From assembly GCA_959347425.1 (NCBI GenBank), contig OY365741.1:1388501-1452500 (forward strand): 64,000 nt of DNA, given 5' to 3'. This document shows positions 17,892 to 31,300 of the stretch, in pieces (within the stretch, counting starts at the first letter, position 1; every line of letters starts with the position of its first letter). The stretch comes from an uncultured Amylibacter sp. GTDB lineage: Bacteria > Pseudomonadota > Alphaproteobacteria > Rhodobacterales > Rhodobacteraceae. A program made the position numbers and the translations under genes. The notes beneath the pieces are model-generated. The model ran no database searches. It was given only the letters and a program-made list of their open reading frames with translations, and was not told the DNA's origin.

Positions 17892-19064
17892 ATGTTAAAC
17901 AGATTGCTTATAGATAAATTAACGGCTGGGCTTGATGAAATGCCCAGTGTAGCCTTGCTTGGCGCACGTCAAATTGGCAAGACCACCCTTGCCAAACAAC
18001 TGGCGGGGCAGACCGATTCGATTTATCTGGATTTACAATCGCCAGAGGATTTGGTTAAATTAACTGATCCCGCCAATTTTTTAGCCACACATAAGGACAA
18101 GCTGATTATCCTTGATGAAATCCAGTGCCAGCCCGATTTGTTTATGACCTTGCGCGGTTTGATTGATAAAAATCGGGCAGAGGGACGCAAAGTCAACCAG
18201 TTTTTGCTTTTGGGTTCGGCCTCTATGGATTTGCTACGCCAGTCGTCAGAGAGCCTTGCTGGAAGAATTCGCCATATTGATATGGGCGGGATAAATGTTT
18301 TGGAAATCGGCGCGAACAGCAAGGATATCCAAAACCTGTGGTTGCGGGGCGGTTTCCCTGAAAGCACTCTTAACAAAACCGATGCCCGCGCGATGCAGTG
18401 GTTAGAGGATTTTATCCGCACCTATTTGGAACGCGATATTGCCCAAATGGGGTTTAATGTGTCGGCTGTCACTATGCGCAATTTATGGACGATGTGCGCC
18501 CATGTGCAGGGTGAGCCAGCAAACCATGCAAAATTGGCGGATAATTTGGGTGTGGATGGCAAAACCATCACCCGTTATATTGGAATTTTGGTGGATTTAT
18601 TGCTGGTGAGAAAATTGCAACCGCTCCACACAAATGTCAAAAAACGGCTGGTTAAAGCCCCGCGTTATTACATTCGTGATAGCGGTATTGTCCATAGATT
18701 ACTGGGGATTAACAGTTTTGATACTCTGCTTGGGCATCCCGTTTTGGGCAAAAGCTGGGAGGGGTTTGTCATTGAAAACATCCACGCGGTTCTGCCAAAC
18801 CTTGCACAGTCGTATTTTTACCGCACCGCCGATGGGGCGGAGGTTGATTTGGTCATTAAAATGCCCACCTCGGGTATCTGGGCGATAGAGATTAAATTCG
18901 GGTCGGCACCCAAGCTCAGCAAGCATTTTGATGCGATTTGCAATGATATTGGCGCCGATAAAAAATACGTGGTTTATGGCGGGGATGATGAATTTCCGAT
19001 AGGCGATGGGGTGTCAATGATTTCGCTACACCGATTGATGGCGCGGATTGCTGCCGAATCATAG
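17892..19064 (+). CDS. AAA ATPase with C-terminal DUF4143
   Basis: 390 residues. Walker A GARQIGKTT (residues 24-32), Walker B LIILDEIQ (71-78), sensor-like LLLGSAS. A central winged-helix-like part (KLADNLGVDGKTITRYI) follows, and the DUF4143 C-terminal region has WEGFVIENI, AEVDLVI and WAIEIKFG, a nuclease-fold-like D...ExK arrangement. Members of this family are widespread accessory ATPases of unclear role. It stands alone on the plus strand after the katG terminators. Confidence 0.88.
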   Translation: MLNRLLIDKLTAGLDEMPSVALLGARQIGKTTLAKQLAGQTDSIYLDLQSPEDLVKLTDPANFLATHKDKLIILDEIQCQPDLFMTLRGLIDKNRAEGRKVNQFLLLGSASMDLLRQSSESLAGRIRHIDMGGINVLEIGANSKDIQNLWLRGGFPESTLNKTDARAMQWLEDFIRTYLERDIAQMGFNVSAVTMRNLWTMCAHVQGEPANHAKLADNLGVDGKTITRYIGILVDLLLVRKLQPLHTNVKKRLVKAPRYYIRDSGIVHRLLGINSFDTLLGHPVLGKSWEGFVIENIHAVLPNLAQSYFYRTADGAEVDLVIKMPTSGIWAIEIKFGSAPKLSKHFDAICNDIGADKKYVVYGGDDEFPIGDGVSMISLHRLMARIAAES

Positions 19065-19259
19065 CCCCCCCAATAACCTCTTGCGTCACGATTTTGTGTT
19101 TATTATCCGCTAAAATCCCCTAAAAACTGGATTATTATTGCGTTTATCCCCTTGTTTTGCGTTAAAAATAAAATTTTTCCTAAAAACCCCTAAAAACCCA
19201 TTGAAAAACATAAAAATATAATTTAAAAGCCAAGAAGGCTATTGTCTTTTGTTATATAT

Positions 19260-19340
19260 AAAACACGCGCGAATACGCGTGGATGACAAAGACCTAAGTA
19301 AAGGGCAACCTGCCCCGAAAAGCTTGACGCGAGTAAGAGG
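19260..19340 (+). promoter_or_regulatory. Leader of the giant lipoprotein gene with two hairpins
   Basis: The gene-free stretch 19065-19348 is AT-rich, with scattered CCCCTAAAAAC direct repeats (about 19109-19200). Near the gene are hairpin CACGCG-CGAATA-CGCGTG (19264-19281), hairpin GGGCA-ACC-TGCCC (19303-19315) and the ribosome site AGAGG (19336-19340), 8 bp before the ATG. It does not match leader elements A-C. No riboswitch class was confidently recognised. Confidence 0.4.
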
Positions 19341-19348
19341 AATAAATT

Positions 19349-22300
19349 ATGAATAAAAACACAAACACCCAAATGGATAACGAAACGCCCCACATGTCTT
19401 TACAAACCGCTCATTTTTTCCCCCACTTATTCAAGACGGGTAAATACCTGTTGCCCCTGCTGGCTGGGCTTTTTATTCTGGCGGCTTGCGGTGGTGGCGG
19501 TGCTGCACCCGCGCCCACGGTTACGCCTGACACGACAGAAGTTATATGTGCGAACAATCTGTTTGACGATGCGTGCAATGCGCCAGATGTTGAAACGAAA
19601 CGGAATGAAAAAATTGAAGAATGTTTCACGGGTGACGCGGCAGGCAATGCAGACTGCAAAAACGCGGTTGAGGAGCATTCCTGCTTGGAGGATCCGTTTG
19701 ATGCGACTTGCACGGCTGATACGGATTTTGCCGAATACCTTGAACCTGCGAAAAAGGCGCGGGCAGAGTTTTGCCGTCAGGGGAATAATATCAGTGAAGA
19801 AACCGCGCTTTGTGGTAATGCGGTTTCCAGCCTTTGCCCCGCTAATCCGTTTGATACGGTTTGTTTTGCTGATGCAACCTATCGAGATATGCGGATTGCC
19901 GCGTGTAGCGGGGCACAACCGCCCACCGATTCTGCCACCGTCTGTAGAAGGTCAGAGATAACGGATATTGTCTGCGCCGCCACTGGTGTGAGTGCCGCGC
20001 CACTTAATACAACGGTTTGCGGTGCGGATGATGGTGTTATTTACGCGGCCGTGCGTCAGGAATTTTGTCGTGCGAACCTATCGGATGGGCTTTGTACGAA
20101 CACGATATCCACCTTTTGCGCAACGATAGATGCGGTTAAATTTACTGATTCGCTCTGCGGTACATCCGCCTCCGCTGCCTCGCGTGGGACATATTGTGTT
20201 GGTTTGCAAGCAGGGGACAGGCCAGGGGCTTGTGGCTTGGACGCGACGGAGGGTTCATTGATTCGCGCCTATTGTGAAGGTGGGGGCGCGGCCTTGAGTG
20301 ATACGGCGAATTGCGCGACTAGCTTGGCGAATGCTTGTGAGACCGCGCCGTTTGGGGACGCTTGCACCACGGATGCTAATATCCGTGCAAGGGCGGATAT
20401 GTGTCGCAGTAACACAAATGGCAGTAATAGCTGTGATGCCACAAGAACCGTGATTTGTGAAGGTGGCGGTGTGGCGATTACCGCAAACATTTTTGATGAC
20501 CTGTGCGATGTCGGTTATGATAAAATGCGGACGACGGCTTGTGCCAATGCCCCTAACGCGGGAGCTTTGCCGAGTATAAGTAAGTGTGGGTCGGAAACCA
20601 CCACGGGGTATTTGTTTGATTATTGTAAAACCCCTGATGGTGCTACAAATAACATACATTGCCTTGTACGGTATGCGGCGTCTGGGGTAAGGGCGGAACG
20701 TTGGCAAACGGATGCGGTGGATGCCACCAATGAAAACCCACTGAAGATTATTCCTGCTGGCGAGGCAAATAAGGATGATGCCCTTACAAACTTTATCGTT
20801 GGGGGCAAAGAGGGGCTGGGTTTTGTTGCAGATGGCACAATAATTACGCAGATTCTTCGCGATAACCGCGACAACGATGGGCGAAACGATATAAGGTTAG
20901 ATGCAGTTACCAACAACAATGAAGATAGAAAAAGTGGCTTTGGCTATACCCGTATCCTTCGGGGTGATGTGGCATCGACTACGTTTAGAAATAAAACCTA
21001 TGTTGGTTTGCTGTCTGGCACGGATGTGGGCGCACCGATACACGATAATACCAAGACGGGTGTTTGGATTGCGAGGTTGACTTTTTTACTTGATAGTGTG
21101 GCGTTTAGCTCGCCCTCGACTTTCAACTTGGATGTTAATTTTGGCGATAGAACCCTTAAAACACGCGCGAATTCTCGGCCTTGGGTGAATAGCGATGGGT
21201 CGCGGACGCTTGGCATAGACGGGAAATTCACCAACGCAGGTGTGCTTTATGGTACGACAGATTTTTATGTTGGTGTTGGTTCCACCACCTCCTCTGGTCG
21301 CGGCACGATCAGCGGATTGATAGGTGTGGATGGTGCGGTTGGTGTCTTTGCCAGCGATACTCTTGCAAGCAACGCCTACGCTGGTGGGTTTGTGGCGACT
21401 TTGGGCGGGTGTACAGACCATCCATTTAACGCCGTTTGCACCAGTGATGCGGATTTTGACGCACGTTTGGGTAAATGTCGGGGTGATATTATGACCAATG
21501 GGGCAGGTGGCTGTGATGCGACTGCCCGCGTGATATGTGTTGATGGGCGGACTGGACCTAATCCTATTACTGCCAATATCCTTGATCCGCTTTGCCTGAG
21601 TACTCCAGCAGTTGTTGATGGTATTATCGGTGCGTGTAATAATGCTCAAAACAATCAGGGTGTTTTTGCCGACTGTCCAGCCTTTTTAGCTGAGGTCTGC
21701 CCGATTAGTGGCGCGCGTCATGCGGACTGCCCCGCGCAGGTTCAAACGGGGAATGCTGATTTCATCCTTTGGAAACAGGATGCGAAGGATACCCCCAATG
21801 CAGATACATTAACCATTTTGGACAAGATAACAGGCACGAGCGACCCTCAGTTTAGTTATATTCAGGGTCGGGCTGATGGTTTGGATTTGGATTTTGGCGA
21901 TTATTTAACCACTGAGCAAAAAAATGATGGTATCATAATCGGGCGTGGGGCGGCTGATAATTATCATCGGATTTTAAGGCTATCAGATTTGGCTGGCGGG
22001 GCGGATAATACGACCAGTGGCGTGGCTTTCAGGGAGTTTACTACTCGTAACAGTGCCAATAATCAGCCAGTTGCTACCCAATACTATGCGGGGATTTTGT
22101 CTGGTACGGATTTGGGTGCACCGATATCGGCTACTGGCCCTATTACGACTGCCCTTTGGGATGCAAGACTTGAAATGACAATTTTGTCTGTTTTGGTTGA
22201 AAGTGATTTCACTATGGAGGTTAATTTTAACCCGAATACCATTGAAACCAGAGGTGGAGCTAATGCTGTTGCTCTCCGTGCCATTGGGAATGATTTTGGC

Positions 22301-25300
22301 TTTGATGTTACTAGGTTGGGTTTTCATATAAATGGGAAATTTACCAATACTGGCGTGTTATATGGTACGACAACCCTTGAAAACACCCGGTCGAGGGAGT
22401 CAGTTGGCTTGCTGACAGGTTTGATTGGCGAGAAGGGCGCGGTCGGCGTGTTTTTTACCAATGATAATCAGCAAAGGGCAGGAGGTATATACGTTGGTGG
22501 GTTTGTTGCGACTCCGATAACTTCCTGTGAGGATTATCCATTTGCGGATATGTGCACCACGGATGCGGATATAAGAGCACAATTGGAAAGGTGTCGTGAT
22601 GATATTGATACCAATGGGGTTGGTGGCTGTAATGCCACATTGAACATAATATGTGATGTTGGGACAACTGGGTCTGGCGGGGCAATTGCTGGCGGCGATC
22701 CGTTTGTTGACCCGCTTTGCGCCAGCAGTTCGCTCTTTGATAATGTGCTTGTTAAGGCGTGTTTGGGTGATGAAACCGGTAGTGGCAAATTTTCAGTTTG
22801 CGCCGATTTGATTCAAGAGAAATGCCCATTTAGTGGTGTGCGTAATCCAGAATGCCCAGCGCAGGTTCAAACAGGGAATGCTGATTTTATCCGTTGGAAG
22901 CAAGATGCGGTTGACACGGATGGCACAACCCCGTTGACTATTTTGCCAGAGGTGGGCGCGGATGACGCGGAAGAGAATTATGTTCAAGCAGGGGCAGATG
23001 AACTAAATAATGACGTTCTTTTTGATAAGAATGGTAACCTTGAAGGTACTAATTCCAGAATTAACGCTGGCAGCTTGTTAAATTTAGATTTAAGCGATGT
23101 TGGTTTGCTTGATGATACGGCAAGCGGTATGAAGGTTGAACGTTATCGTTATACCGGATTTACCACTGGCAATAGTCGGAAATTATATGCTGGGATTTTT
23201 TCTGGGACAGATTTGGGCGCACCGCTGACCGCTAACCCTGCCGCCGAGACGATTTGGAATGCAAAATTTGTTATGGTAGATGAAAGGGGTTTTCATTACA
23301 CGACTAATAATGATTTCACCTTGGAGGTTAATTTTACCGATAAAACCATTAGAACCAGAGCTGCCGACCCCATTAAGCTTGCTTTTGGTACCCTGACTGG
23401 CACGATTATTTTAACAGGGAAATTCACCGAGGATGGCGTGATATATGGTACATCACAGGTTAAATTGACCGATCCGAGTCACGCGACCAAACCCAATGAG
23501 GAATTGACCTCCGATGGCTCGCTTACCGGGCTGATTGGTGAAAAAGGCGCGGTTGGTGCTTTTATCTCCGATGGTGCGCTTGATGATGCAGGGCGTTATG
23601 CTGGTGGGTTTGTTGCCAGAAATAACACTCCGTGTCTTGCTACTCCGTTTGATATAAATTGTTATGAATCGCTCGCAATTATCCTTGCTAGGGCGGATAT
23701 GTGTGAGGGGAATATGGATGTGAATGGCGCGGGTGGCTGTGTTGAAACGGTCATGGATATTTGTTCAATTCCAGCCAATTCTAGCAGTGCGATTAATCCG
23801 TTTCATGCGATTTGTACGGATGGCACTTCTACTTATGACGAGTCGCGCCGTCTGTCATGTATCAGTAATAGAAATGGTTATAGTGGCGATAGTTGTGCGC
23901 TTCTAACAACGCGGATTTGTGACGCGGCCAATGACAATAACCCGCTTAATACGATTTGTCTGGATGGTACTAATACTTATGAGGTGCCACGCCAAGCCGC
24001 GTGTGTGAGTGATTCGATTGATAATCCTGTGATTGAAGGGTGCGCCCCCGTTATTACCGCCCTTTGTACTGCCGACCCGTTTAATCCTTTGGCTGGTGCG
24101 GGCGATGCAAAATTTAATTGCCTTGGGTCTGATTTATATCACGGTGCGCGCCAAGATGCATGTTTGGGTGGTCGTTTGCAACCCGATGTTTGCACGGCGA
24201 CGATAGATCAAACGTGTGATGTGGATAAAGAATATTTTTCTGGACTTTGTAAGGATACAAACGATGACAATTTTGAAATTTATGAACAAGCCCGTATTAA
24301 TACTTGCGCAGACAATGCCGATGAGATCCAGTCTCGTGGTGCGACTGCCGAAAGTGGCGTTATCTTTAATTGTTTTGATTTTTTGGATGTTGATTGTTCG
24401 CAAGAACCGTTTGAAGAAAAGTGTTATGTCGTTAATCTTTATGACGACAAGCGGTTGGATAAATGTAGCAGTGATCTTAACACTTTGGCTTCTGCTGGTG
24501 CAACCCCAGCCGATTGTAATAGAGCAGAGCTGTCTGGTGCGATTTGTGCACAGACGGGTGAAAATGCAAATCCCTTTGCCCCGATTTGTGCAGAGCCAAC
24601 GGCCGTGGCTGTGGATTTTGATTTGGTTGCGGTACAACAGGGGTTTTGTCGGGATGGGGCGAATATCAATGGGGCGGATTGCACCGATACGGTAGAGAAC
24701 TTCTGCGATGTGGCAAGCGGTGCTGATTTGTTTGATAACCTTTGCTTTACTGGCACTAGGGCTGTTAGTTATGACAATTATCGGGTGGCGGCATGCCAAG
24801 TTGACAATGCAAACACAGATGTGAGCGAGAGGTGTCCGCTGGTTCTTTCCTCCCTTTGCCCCGAAACTGGCAACCGTAGCCCTGCTTGTGCGCCTGCGGA
24901 GGGAACCTTGCCCACGTCCGTTTGGGTCTATACCGCGCCGAATGCCGATAATACCGGCAGGTTGAAAATTTTGGAGTCGGCCCAGCAGGATGATGCCGAT
25001 ACCAATTATGTTCAAGGCGATGCGACTGGTTTGAACCTTGGCGAACTTTTGGAGGCGGGTGGCGAGCGCAAAGCGGGTGTGGGCATTGAGGAGGGGGTTT
25101 TATCAATAACCAGTTTGGATAATGTGGGTGTGGATGACGGCGATGCCACGGGTGGCGTGGCGTTTATTCGGGTTAATTATGATGGTTTCACCTCAACGAA
25201 CAAAGTAAAATATTATGCTGGGCTTTTGAATAATGTCGATTTGGGCGGACCTTTGCCTGAAACCACCGCGAATGCTATTTGGCATGCAAGTTTTTCTGCG

Positions 25301-28300
25301 ATAATAGATGGGGCGGTGCAAACCGATACCGAAACCACTATGGTTATTAATTTTGATAATAATACCAACAGCCTTACAACCAATGATGATGACCTTGTTA
25401 TGCTCAGCAATGATGCGGGTAGTATTACGATAAACGCGAATTTCACCGCTGCGGGTGTGATATATGGCACGTCAAGCTGGACGGTTGGCGATAAATCATC
25501 CGCAGGTTCAGTCACGGGTTTGATTGGCGCAAAAGGCGCGATTGGCGCGTTTGTGTCCAGTGGGAATAATACAGATGGCGAATATGCGGGCGGGTTTGTT
25601 GCCGCGCCAGTGGCGGTGGAGTGTGTTGGGCTTGTTGCCTTTACAGATCAGCTCTGCGATGGGGCGGTGGGTAAAGCTGGGCGGATTGCCCATGCCGAAA
25701 CCTGCCGTACCACTGATTGTCCTGAATTTGTTAATGGCATGGACGCTCCAACCATTTCCGATTGCACGAATAAGACGGGTAGCAATCCGCATCAGGCGGG
25801 GTGTTTGAGCGATAGTTTTGATGCCGAGCGAATTGCGCGGAATGCAACGTGTATTGCGGGTGTCGCGAGTTATGATCCTGCGGTGTGTGGAGATGCGGTT
25901 ACGAGTTGTTTTGCCTCTGCCAGTGCTAACAATTGCGGGCAGTTGGTTGCGGTGTTTTGTGGCGCGGAAACGGATAATCGGTGTACTGATGATGCACCTG
26001 CCCTCGCCGTCGTGATTTGCCGTGATTTGCCGTTTGATACCCGTTGTGATACTGGCTATGACGAGGAACGCCAAACCGCCTGCGCCGGGGAAGATGTTAC
26101 CACGCCACGCTCGGAGTGTATGTCTGTTATCAGCACGCTTTGCACGGCTGACCCGCTCAATAACGCGGCGGGTGCGGGTGCGGTAAAATTTGATTGCGCT
26201 GGGTCTGCTACCTATAAGACGGATCGTGAAACGGCATGTGCTGGGCAGGGGCAGGATATTGCCTCCCCGAGCGATAGCAGATGTTTGCCCGTTTTTGCTG
26301 ATTTTTGTAACGACAACCCGTTTAATAACGCGCAAAGTGGGAATACGGTCGAATTTAATTGCCTAGGCTCTGATAATTATCATACGGCGCGTCAAGCGGT
26401 ATGTGATAATGATTTGGTAACCAATGATTGCACGGCAACGATAGCACTGGTCTGCGCGGACGATGTTTTTGATAACCTTTGTTTTGATAGGGTTAATGAT
26501 GGGAATTATAGCGATTATGAAACCGAACGTGTTTCTTATTGCCAGAAACGGATTTACCGTACCGATAACTTTACCAATGACACCGTTGATAGCAGGACAT
26601 GTGCTGCTTTTGTAAGTACGTGTCCCACAACCCCGTTTGACGACAAATGCAAAATCGTTGATACCTATGCGTCTGATCGTTTGGGCTTTTGTAAAGGTAC
26701 GCTTGATGATTTGACAGCTGCCTATGGAACCCCAGCCGATTGTAATACGGTCGAGTTTTCTGGTGTGATTTGTGCACAGACGGGTGTTGATGCAAATCCC
26801 TTTGCCCCGATTTGTGCAGATCCAACGGCCGTGGCTACGGATTTGGATTTGGTTGCGGTACGACAGGGGTTTTGTCGGGATGGGGCGAATATCAATGGGG
26901 CGGATTGCGCCGATACGATAACGAACTTCTGCGATGTGGCAAGCGGTGCCAATTTGTTTGACCCTCTTTGCAATACGGGCGCGACCGCCGACACTTATAC
27001 CGATTATCGGGTGGCGGCGTGTAATGTTACCGATGCGAACACAGATGTGCATAGCACCTGCGATTCGGTTATTTCCACGAATTGCACGGGGAATGTTGAC
27101 ACGGACAGCCCTGCTTGTGTGCCTGCGGGAACCTTGCCCATTTCTGCTTGGCTATATGGTGCGACGAATAAAGATAATACCGCCAGATTGGAAATTTTGG
27201 AAGAGGTTGGGACAGATGATGCCTATACGAACTATATCCAAGGCGATGAGACTGGGTTAAACCTTGATGTGCTTTATAATCAAGGCACCCTTAAAGCGGA
27301 TGCAATTATTCGTAGCGGGATTTTATCAATAACCGATTTGGATAATGTGGATGACAATGCCACGGGTGGCGTGGTGGCCGCACGGATTAGCTTGCCCGAA
27401 TTTACTGATAATCCGTTGGGTACGAAACACAGATATTATGCCGGGCTTTTGTCCAATGTGGATTTGGGCGGACCTTTGAGGGATAACTCTGCCAATGGTA
27501 TTTGGAATGCACGTTTTTATGCGTTATATGGGACAGATGGGACGGTGCAAACCGATCTTGAGACCAGCTTGATTGTTAATTTTGAAGCCAAAAGCATTAC
27601 CACCAGAGATACTGCTGACCCTGTTGTGCTCAGCGATGGCGCTGGCAACATTACGATAAATGCCAATTTCACCAGTGCGGGTGTGATATATGGCAGGTCA
27701 AGCTGGACGGATGGCAGGCTGGATGGAAATTCCAGTGCAGGCACGGTCACGGGTTTGATTGGCAAATATGGCGCGATTGGCGCGTTTCTGGGCAGTGGTA
27801 AAAATATCGGTGGTAATACCCAAGGCGAATATGCTGGTGGGTTTGTTGCCGCACCTTTGGATTGTATAACGGGAACGCCGCTTAATCGGCTCTGCGATGC
27901 GATGGATAATGAAGTGATGATGGCGCAGAAGACGGTTTGTGATGCGGATTTGGCGCGGGCGTTTGACTCTCGATGCGCCCCCTATGCAACGGCAAGCCAA
28001 AAGACCATGTTTGCCGAAATATGCAGGCTGGATGCGGATGCAAAAGGGTGCGAGTTGCCTATCAATGGAATTAGCGGTTTAACCGTTGCCGAGTGTGCCG
28101 ATAATGATACGGGCAATCCATATAATACTGGGTGTGCGGATGATATTTTTGACGCAGAGCGGACGGCGCGTGACCTGAGCTGTAAAGGGAATGATGTATA
28201 TGATGCGTCTCAATGCTCTGAAGTGCTGGGTAATTGTTTTGGCTCTATTAGCGATACGGGGTGTGATGGGCTTGTTAAGCTGGCGTGTGATACGAATCTT

Positions 28301-31300
28301 GATGGTCGGTGCGTTGGGCAAGTGCCGATAATTTGCGGGGATAACCCGCTTAGTATAGTTTGTGAAACTGGTTATGATGCACAACGCCAAGCCGAATGTG
28401 CCGGGCAGAGTATTGACGCGCTGACCGAGCAAAGATGTTTGCCCGTTATCAACGCGCTTTGTGAGCCCGACCCGTTTAATAATGCGGCGGGTCCGGTGGG
28501 GAACACATTTGATTGCACCGTGGGTGATACTTATTTGGGTGCGCGTCAATCCGCCTGTGCTGGGGAGGATATTGCCGCACCGAGCGATAACAGATGCGAG
28601 TCTGTTATTAACACGCTTTGCGAGTCTGACCCGTTTAATAACGCGGCGGGTGTGGGTGCGATGACAATTGATTGTACCGTGGGTGATACCTATAAGACGG
28701 CACGTGAAACGGCATGCACGGCAAATATTAATGCTGACGGCAATAGCTGTTGGGATGTACTCACCACCCCAGGGACCTTCCCAGGGCAAAACACGTGTCG
28801 TGCGAATACTGCACAACTTGTCTGTGATGAAGTGCGTCGTGAAAATGCTTGTCTGACTTACCCCGTGAGGCATGATTTGACATGTGCGGCTGTTATCGCG
28901 GAACGTTGTAGGATAGACCCGCTTAATACAAGGGCTGGTGTTGGTACTGCAAAGGTTGGTAGTAATCGTGATGTTATAAGGTATGATTGTGCTAACTATC
29001 GTGTGTTGCCGAATTATGGTGGTTCTGGGACTGTTACTCCGCAAACTAGAATGGTGCAGGACAAACTGGTGGCGGATATTGCCGCGGAATTTGAAGCGCT
29101 AAGGGAGGCGCGTGTCGCCTTGTGTAAGAATCCCGCGAACAGCGAAGACCCGCTTTGCCTTGTGCCAACCACCTTGGCATTTATCACCACCTGTGCCAGC
29201 AATCCGTTTGATGTGACTTGCACTGCTTTTGGCGATCAATACGGGACAGAAAGAGACAATCGGATAGCGAATTGTCTGATGGATGCTTCCCCTCCTGAAT
29301 GTGCTCATCAGGGGGTAAGGGCGGAACTTTTGATATCTTGTAATAGTCTTATAGATAACCGCGAACCCGCAGCCCCTGGTTGTGATATAGTGGCGGCTGA
29401 GTTCTGCCCAACTGCCTTTGGTGCGGATGTGTTTAATTCGATTTGCGATGCAGATTATAGGGTACAGCAGGTTGCCGCCTGTCGTGCGGATACGACTGCG
29501 GATCCGGATGGTGGGTGCGTTGATCTTATTGCCAATAACTGCGAGGTGGGTAATACCAACCCCGAATGCGCGATTGCGACCGCACCCGTTTGGGAAGATT
29601 ATGCGGTGAATTCTAATAATACTGCCAGATTGACTGTTTTGGATGAAGCTGGGGCAGATGACCCCGTTTTCAATTATGTTAAGGCGGGCGCGGATGGGCT
29701 GAACCTTGACTTTATCAAAGACGAAAGCGGCGATTTTAAAACAGGCGGGATACCCGCCGTCGATGCCGTAACACGGGAAGTCACCGGCATAGGCGAAGAC
29801 GGCGTGGAGGTAACAATCACGGTAACCGACACGTTTGGGGTCGGTGCACGTTGGGCGCACATCCTTCGCTATTCCCAAGACGAAAACGAATTCCGTGACA
29901 CAACCCGTACAACCACGATTGCCGATGAAAGGGTTTTAAAATCATACGATGGCGGTACGTATGAGGATACGGCAAAGACCAGTGGTGTTGCCTTTGCCAG
30001 TATTAATTATGGCGGTTTCGCCTATGATAGCGTGCATGGCTACCAAAGATACTATGCTGGGATTTTATCTGGTACCGATTTGGGCGGGGTTCTTACCACT
30101 AAAACAGAAACTGAATGGACGGGGAAATTTGGCATCATGGTCTCTGGTCGGTATTATACAAAAGATTTCACTTTGACGATTGATTTTACTGGAAAGACAA
30201 TTTCGGGGTCTGATACTCATAAACACCAAACACAAACCCAAAATGAAGCTGGTCAGTTCGAAAGGTTTGATCTTGGTATAACCGAAAAACTTACCTTGGC
30301 GGGGAATTTCAACGATGCGGGTGTGATATATGGGACTTCAAAGTTTGAACGGTCTATTGCTTCTAATCTTCAGATATATGGTTGCACAAACTCTTTGTGT
30401 ACGCTGAGGACTTATCAGACTACGACAGAGGGTAGTGGGGGTCGTGTTAATGTTAAGGATGGGGAATTTATTAAATACACCTCTACTGGGTCGCTGACTG
30501 GTTTGATTGGCGAGCGGGGCGCGGTTGGTGTCTTTGTATCTGATGGTGCGAGTAATGAGGCTGGTTCATATGTCGGTGGGTTTGTTGTTGATAATCCCGA
30601 TGTATCGCCTGATTGTAGCGCTGCCGCGGGGACTCCGTTTGATTTGGTGCGGTGTCCAAATGCAGTCGAGGCGCGCCGCGACCTTTGTATAAATCGTGCC
30701 GAGGCAACAAATTTGCCATCTGATTTTAATGTTAATAGCCATTGCGACACGGTAGAGCTGGTGGCTCTGATTTGTAGATCCAATGTCGCCCCGCTTGATT
30801 CGCTTTGCACGGATGATTTTTATGATGATACCCGTCAGCGGGTCTGTGGCAGTCAAGATGTTGATAATCCATCACAAGCGCTCTGCGTAGGTGTTATTGA
30901 AAAGCTCTGCACGGCAGAACCATTTAACGCAAGAGCGGGCGCAGGCGGGAACACGAATAAATTGGATTGTTTGAATGCGACCTCTCAGAAATATATTGAT
31001 GCGCGGAAGACGCGGATTGCGCTTTGTTTGGATGAAGCCACCGACGATGACCCACTTTGCGCCCAAGCGGGTGTTTCTGCGGTTTTGGCAACCTGTGCTG
31101 CCGACCCACTTGATGCGGCTTGCACGGGTGATATTGCAGAGCATTATACGGAGGCAAGGAATACGCGCCTTACGACCTGTCGCATGGACGCGGCCATGCG
31201 GGGTGATGTGATTTGCACGGGTTCTTTGCCAACGATTTGTGCGTCTGGCGATACGCCGTTTTCTGATCTTTGTGTTAATAACGATATCGCACGGATAGCG

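Noticed and set aside
19281..19340. Cyclic-di-GMP-I (GEMM) riboswitch before the giant gene
   Set aside because: AAAGGGCAACC and GACGCGAG recall the GEMM 5' half, but the second helix and tetraloop receptor are missing and the order of blocks is wrong.
24134..25015. A 293-codon minus-strand frame within the giant gene, and other antisense frames of 100-321 codons there
   Set aside because: Long antisense frames follow from the repetitive composition of the giant gene; the translations look like low-complexity mirror sequence with no start context.
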